From NCBI GenBank assembly GCA_963829705.1, contig CAWHJN010000005.1, forward strand, positions 1,116,001 through 1,180,000: a stretch of DNA of 64,000 bases, read 5' to 3'. A program made the translations under genes and the position numbers. Source of the stretch: CAWHJN01 sp963829705. GTDB taxonomy: Bacteria > Bacteroidota > Rhodothermia > Rhodothermales > BA12. Numbering within the stretch: the first letter of the stretch is position 1; each line of letters starts with the position of its first letter. The notes under the pieces were generated by a model that saw nothing but the letters and a program-made list of their open reading frames with translations, ran no database searches and had not been told where the DNA came from. Positions 60,171-64,000 of the stretch are shown in pieces.

Positions 60171-60267
60171 ACCCTGAGCGAGCGCAGCGAGTCGAAGGGG
60201 CTCCAGCCACGGACGCTCGGCCACGCCACCGAGCAGCAGGAAATGTTTCGACGCGCGTTGCTCGCTC
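60171..60267. repeat. REP-like inverted-repeat element, copy B
   Basis: The element runs from ACCCTGAGCGAGCGCAGCGA through GTCGAAGGGGCT to GCGCGTTGCTCGCTC. Terminal arms GAGCGAGC (60176-60183) and GCTCGCTC (60260-60267) are inverse, extended by the AGCGAGTCGAA/TTCGACGCGC-like parts. Blocks and order match copy A at 11401-11488, with a 9-bp length difference in the middle. Confidence 0.75.
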
Positions 60268-60452
60268 AACCTGACGGGTGGGGAGCGCGAGGCTGTGCTT
60301 CTGGCTATCGCGTTCTCGGAAACGAGCTCATCTTCCGCTCTGGCACCCGCCACCCCTTCCACCTTTGCCCGTAGCGTGACAATCTCCGCACGCGCCGAAC
60401 CGGGCGATGCCGGATCTTGGGCGTGCTTTCTCTCTCGCACCGTGCGCCCGCC

Positions 60453-63400
60453 ATGTTACCGAGCCTTTCCGCCGACGCGGCTGCTTCCCGCGCCCTCCTC
60501 GACCTGCTGCCCGACGTGCGGATGCGGATGCGGCGAGATGGGCACGTGCTGGAGGTTCGCACTCCAAGCATGGCTTCCGCAGGCTTCTCGATGGGCATCG
60601 AGGCCGGGCGCGACATCCGCGACATGGCGCGCGATGGGTTGGGGGATCTCTACGTCGAGGCCGCAACGATGGCCCTCGACACGCAGACGCCGCAGAGCTT
60701 CTCCTACCAACTCACCGTGGGCGACAGAGAGGTGAGCCGCGAGGTGCGCCTCGGGCCTGCCGGTGAGGACGAGGTGCTCGTGCTCGTGCGCGACCTCACG
60801 GCCCTGCACCGCTCCGAGGAGGCCCGCGAGGAGAGCGAGCAGCGCTTCCGCGCCATCTTCGACGCCCAGTTCGAGGTCATCGTGCTGCTCGACCCCGACG
60901 GCTCCATCGTGGACGTCAACCGGGCGGCGTGGGGGCTGCTAGGCGTGCGCGCCGAGCAGGTACGCGGCAGGGCGCTGTGGGACGTGGCTTCGTGGCAGGG
61001 CGAAGGCGCCGCGCGCCTCCGCGAGGCCGTGCAGCAGGCCGCCGACGGGTCGTTCGTCCGCTACAACACCGAGGTCGAAAGCCCCCACGGCCGCACCACC
61101 GTCCTCGACGTGTCCATCAAGCCGGTCTACGACGGCGAGGAAGAGGTGAGCCTGCTCATCATCGAGGGGCGCGACATCTCCGAGAACATCCAGATCCGCG
61201 ACGAGATGCGACGGATGCGCGAGATGCAGCAGGCCCTGCGCCAGAACGAGATGCGCTACCGCCGCCTGTTCCAGGCCGCCGCCGACGCCGTGCTCGTCTA
61301 CCAACTCGACGGCGAGGGAGCGCCGCAACCGTTCCTGGACTTCAACGACGCCGCGCTGCGCCTCTACGGCTATTCGAAGGACGAACTCAGCGCCATGACC
61401 GTCACCGACCTCGTCGCGCCCGAGGCCTTCAGCGTGCCTGAAGCGCTCGACCGGCTCAATGCCGACGGCATGGCGCGCTTCGACTCGCTCCACATCGCCC
61501 GCGACGGCACGCGCATCCCCGTCGAAACCCTCGCGCACCTGTTCGACCTGGGTGGCAAGACGACCGTGCTCGCGCTGTGCCGCGACGTCACCGCCCGCAA
61601 GGCGTCGGAGGATGCGCTGCGGCAGCAGGCCCGCGTGCTCCAGACCGTCAGCGACGTCAACGCCGTGCTGGCGGCAGAACTCGACGTCGAACGCCTCGCA
61701 CAGGTCGTCGTGGACGCCGGCACGTTTCTGTCCCACGCCGCCTTCGGCGCCTTCTTCTACGACATCGACCGCGCTGGGCGTGTGCCCCGCATGGCCGTTG
61801 CTGGTGCGCCACGCGGAGCCTTCGAGCCTTTTGCGCGCACCCGCGCCACGCGGCTCTTCCGGCCTTCGGGGCGGCACATCACGCGCGTGGATGACCTCGT
61901 CGGGCACCCGCATCTGGCCTCCATGCTCGCCTTCGACGGGCTGCCGGGCGGCCTTCAGGCCCTTCGCAGCGTGCTCACCGCGCCCATCGTGGCGCGCAGC
62001 GGCGAGGTCATCGGGGGGCTGCTGTTCGGGCACGGCGACGCCGCGCACTTTACCGAGCGCGACGAGCAACTCATCGACGGCATCGCGCACCAGGCAGCCA
62101 TCGCCATCGAGAACGCCCGGCTCTTCGAGGAAGCGCAGCACGAAATCGAGGAGCGCCGCCGCGCCGAAGCCGCGCTCGAAGAGGCCAAAGAGTCTGCCGA
62201 ACTGGCCAGCCGCGCCAAGAGTGCCTTTCTCGCCTCGATGAGCCACGAACTCCGTACGCCGCTCAACGCCGTCATCGGCTACAGCGAGTTGCTACAGGAG
62301 GAGGCCGAGGACGCGGGCATGAGCGACTTCCTGCCCGAACTCGAAAAAATCCGCGCCGCAGGCCGTCAACTCCTCGCCCTCGTCAACGACGTGCTCGACC
62401 TGTCTAAGATCGAGGCCGGCAAGATGGAACTCCACCTGTCGTCGTTCGACCTGTGTATGCTCGCCGCCGAAGTCGCGGGCACCGTGCAGCCGCTCGTCGA
62501 GAAAAACGGCAACGCACTTTCCGTCACCTGCGACGAGTCGATGGGCCTCGTCCACGCCGACGCCATCAAGGTGCGGCAGATTCTGTTCAACCTGCTCGGC
62601 AACGCCTCCAAGTTTACCCACGACGGTGAGGTGTCGCTCGAGATCAGGCGGGACGCGGGCGCGGGCGAGATCATCTTCTACATTCGCGACAGCGGCATCG
62701 GCATGACCGAGGAGCAGGTGGCGCACCTGTTCGAGGCCTTCTACCGCGGTGAGCGCACCGACGTGCAGTACGAGGGCACCGGCCTCGGCCTCGCCATCAC
62801 CGCCCGCCTGATCCACATGATGGGCGGGCGCATCGACGTCAAGAGCGCGCCCGGCCAGGGCTCGACGTTTACCGTCTACCTCCCGGCTCGTGTGGATCAG
62901 GCCACGCGTGCGGCGGACGCGGCGGAGGACGTGGCACCTCGCCCGGACGCCCACATCACCGTCACGCCCGGCGACCACACCGTCCTCGTCATCGACGACG
63001 ACGACGCGGCGCGCGACCTCGTGAGCCAGTACCTGCGGAAAGAAGGCTTTCAGGTCGTCGCCGCCGCGAGCGGGGAAGAAGGCCTCGAACTGGCGCGGCG
63101 CGTAAAGCCCGTCGCCATCACGACCGACGTGATGATGCCCGGCATGGACGGCTGGGACGTGCTCGCCGCCATCAAGGACGACCCCGACCTCGCCGACACG
63201 CCCGTGGTGGTGATGACCATCGGCAACGGCGCGCACCGTGCCTACGCCCTCGGCGCGGCGGAATTCATGACCAAGCCCATCGACCGGAAGCGGCTGGGCT
63301 CCATCGTGGCACGCTTCTGCGCCCAGCCCGGCGCCTGCTCGGTGATGATCGTCGAGGACGACGAGGCGATGCGCAACCTACTCGCCCGCGCCGTCGAGAG

Positions 63401-63719
63401 CTACGGCTACGCCGTCGTCGAGGCGCACACGGGCCGCCACGCCCTCCAGCACATGGTCACCGAGCGCCCCCGCGTGATCCTGACGGACCTGATGATGCCC
63501 GAGATGAACGGCTTCGAACTCATCGAAGAACTGGGCAAACATGACGAGTGGAAGCAGATTCCCATCGTCGTGATGACCTCTAAAGACCTCACCGCCGACG
63601 ACCGCTCGCGCCTGACGGGCTGCGTCGAGACGGTGCTCGAAAAAGGCCGCTACAGCCGCGACGAGCTCCTTCGCGAGATCAGCCGCATCGCCTATTCGCA
63701 CGCCTCGCGTACTTCCTGA
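60453..63719 (+). CDS. Hybrid sensor histidine kinase with PAS, GAF and two receiver domains
   Basis: A 1088-residue soluble hybrid kinase. Order: a PAS-like segment (about 15-115), PAS (about 130-245, FRAIFDAQFEVIVLLDPDG), PAS (about 260-385, YRRLFQAAADAVLVYQLDG), GAF (about 390-550), HisKA with phospho-acceptor in ASMSHELRTPLNAVIGYSE, HATPase (NLLGNASKFTHDG; YIRDSGIGMTEEQ; GTGLGLAITARLIHMMGG), then two receivers: VIDDDDAARDL/TTDVMMPGMDG and VIVEDDEAMRNL/LTDLMMPEMNG. There is no transmembrane helix, so signals are cytoplasmic or from diffusible ligands. The first receiver keeps KPI but the second has VLEKGRY where the Lys is expected. A response regulator follows 14 bp downstream. Confidence 0.94.
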   Translation: MLPSLSADAAASRALLDLLPDVRMRMRRDGHVLEVRTPSMASAGFSMGIEAGRDIRDMARDGLGDLYVEAATMALDTQTPQSFSYQLTVGDREVSREVRLGPAGEDEVLVLVRDLTALHRSEEAREESEQRFRAIFDAQFEVIVLLDPDGSIVDVNRAAWGLLGVRAEQVRGRALWDVASWQGEGAARLREAVQQAADGSFVRYNTEVESPHGRTTVLDVSIKPVYDGEEEVSLLIIEGRDISENIQIRDEMRRMREMQQALRQNEMRYRRLFQAAADAVLVYQLDGEGAPQPFLDFNDAALRLYGYSKDELSAMTVTDLVAPEAFSVPEALDRLNADGMARFDSLHIARDGTRIPVETLAHLFDLGGKTTVLALCRDVTARKASEDALRQQARVLQTVSDVNAVLAAELDVERLAQVVVDAGTFLSHAAFGAFFYDIDRAGRVPRMAVAGAPRGAFEPFARTRATRLFRPSGRHITRVDDLVGHPHLASMLAFDGLPGGLQALRSVLTAPIVARSGEVIGGLLFGHGDAAHFTERDEQLIDGIAHQAAIAIENARLFEEAQHEIEERRRAEAALEEAKESAELASRAKSAFLASMSHELRTPLNAVIGYSELLQEEAEDAGMSDFLPELEKIRAAGRQLLALVNDVLDLSKIEAGKMELHLSSFDLCMLAAEVAGTVQPLVEKNGNALSVTCDESMGLVHADAIKVRQILFNLLGNASKFTHDGEVSLEIRRDAGAGEIIFYIRDSGIGMTEEQVAHLFEAFYRGERTDVQYEGTGLGLAITARLIHMMGGRIDVKSAPGQGSTFTVYLPARVDQATRAADAAEDVAPRPDAHITVTPGDHTVLVIDDDDAARDLVSQYLRKEGFQVVAAASGEEGLELARRVKPVAITTDVMMPGMDGWDVLAAIKDDPDLADTPVVVMTIGNGAHRAYALGAAEFMTKPIDRKRLGSIVARFCAQPGACSVMIVEDDEAMRNLLARAVESYGYAVVEAHTGRHALQHMVTERPRVILTDLMMPEMNGFELIEELGKHDEWKQIPIVVMTSKDLTADDRSRLTGCVETVLEKGRYSRDELLREISRIAYSHASRTS

Positions 63720-63733
63720 CGCCCTCTTTCCCG

Positions 63734-64000
63734 ATGCCAAAGATTCTCCTCGTCGAAGACAACGAGCACAACTGGGACATGCTCTCGCGCCGCCTCAAAC
63801 GCCGCGGCTACGACGTCGTGCTGGCCTTCGACGGGCAGCAGGGCGTAGACAAGGCGCGCGAGGAGTCGCCCGACCTCATCCTGATGGACCTCAACCTGCC
63901 GGTTCTCGACGGGCGCGAGGCCACGCGGCAGATCCGGGCGAGTGAAACCGGCGAAACCGTCCCCATCATCGCCCTGACGGCGCACGCCCTCTCAGTAGAC
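63734..64000 (+). CDS. Response regulator receiver, N-terminal part (cut by window edge)
   Basis: The 89 visible codons are a CheY-like receiver: ILLVEDNEHNWDML (acidic pocket), LILMDLNLPVLDGREA (phospho-acceptor Asp) and PIIALTAHALS with the switch Thr. It resembles DivK-like single-domain regulators (EDNExN, LTAHA), but the C-terminal end is outside the window, so an output domain cannot be excluded. It begins 14 bp after the hybrid kinase stop and is its likely phosphotransfer target. Confidence 0.9.
   Translation, partial: MPKILLVEDNEHNWDMLSRRLKRRGYDVVLAFDGQQGVDKAREESPDLILMDLNLPVLDGREATRQIRASETGETVPIIALTAHALSVD

Larger units (their letters stand above)
60087..60452. other. Amidohydrolase-histidine kinase spacer
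   Basis: This 366-bp gap holds the inverted gene fragment (60093-60163) and REP-like copy B (60171-60267). In the remaining 185 bp I see no gene, promoter box or terminator that I can support. Confidence 0.7.

Noticed and set aside
1..64000. CRISPR arrays, rRNA genes, IS elements, prophage or integron structures.
   Set aside because: No regularly spaced direct repeats, transposase or integrase motifs, or rRNA signatures were seen in any part of the window.

Overview
The window is GC-rich (roughly two thirds G+C), very densely coded, and reads as chromosomal DNA from a Bacteroidota-like bacterium, most probably the Rhodothermota branch. Support for this is seen directly: two good matches to the Bacteroidota -7 promoter element TAnnTTTG sitting just upstream of starts, almost no Shine-Dalgarno sequences, frequent GTG/TTG starts, stop/start overlaps (ATGA, GTGA, TTGA), a CruF/CrtB carotenoid cluster, WbqC, SxtJ and DUF5706 proteins, and a protease with a C-terminal sorting-like domain. 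There are no rRNA genes, CRISPR arrays, insertion sequences or phage genes. One tRNA (Phe, GAA) is present.

Layout. 1-6.6 kb: a tight minus-strand operon (cytidine deaminase, CaCA exchanger, frameshifted subtilisin-like protease, VWA membrane protein, unknown acidic protein, M20 amidohydrolase cut by the window edge). 6.7-8.6 kb: plus-strand methyltransferase and FAD oxidoreductase. 8.6-15 kb: Sua5, SpoIID-like protein, and a LytTR regulator with an unusual PDZ/multi-TM/GAF histidine kinase. 15-19.5 kb: carB and carA, with a transcription terminator lying in the carA leader. 19.5-25.5 kb: two TonB-like proteins, a membrane MutS homologue, GNAT, thyA and folA. 25.7-27.6 kb: CopZ-like protein, then a decaying patch (truncated DNRLRE gene, frameshifted luciferase-like oxidoreductase). 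27.6-31.5 kb: cruF-crtB-acyltransferase-unknown operon and divergent wbqC. 31.5-43 kb: an orphan Pycsar-type membrane effector, then a four-gene minus-strand cluster: GAF protein, metallophosphoesterase, polyphosphate kinase fused to a membrane anchor and propeller domain, and a metallophosphoesterase/kinase-like/beta-barrel fusion. 43-46 kb: tRNA-Phe, STAS-like protein, icd, dolichol-phosphate-mannose-synthase-like glycosyltransferase. 46-50 kb: pyruvate dehydrogenase E1 alpha, E1 beta, E2. 50-58 kb: phosphoesterase, HAD hydrolase, outer-membrane protein, deoxynucleoside kinase, SxtJ, lytic-transglycosylase-like protein, peptidase C26. 58-64 kb: Smr protein, amidohydrolase, hybrid histidine kinase and a response regulator cut by the window edge.

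The genes show a housekeeping core rich in nucleotide metabolism (cdd, carAB, thyA, folA, dNK) and central carbon metabolism (PDH, icd). The two most unusual items are (i) the polyphosphate/phosphoesterase cluster with its domain fusions at 32.3-42.9 kb, and (ii) a recurrent pyrimidine-rich repeat placed directly before many start codons, sometimes with an inverted copy after the preceding stop codon. A REP-like element is present in two copies (11.4 and 60.2 kb); the second abuts a diverged, inverted piece of the neighbouring amidohydrolase coding sequence. Two genes carry single-base frameshifts, which could be real decay or assembly errors.
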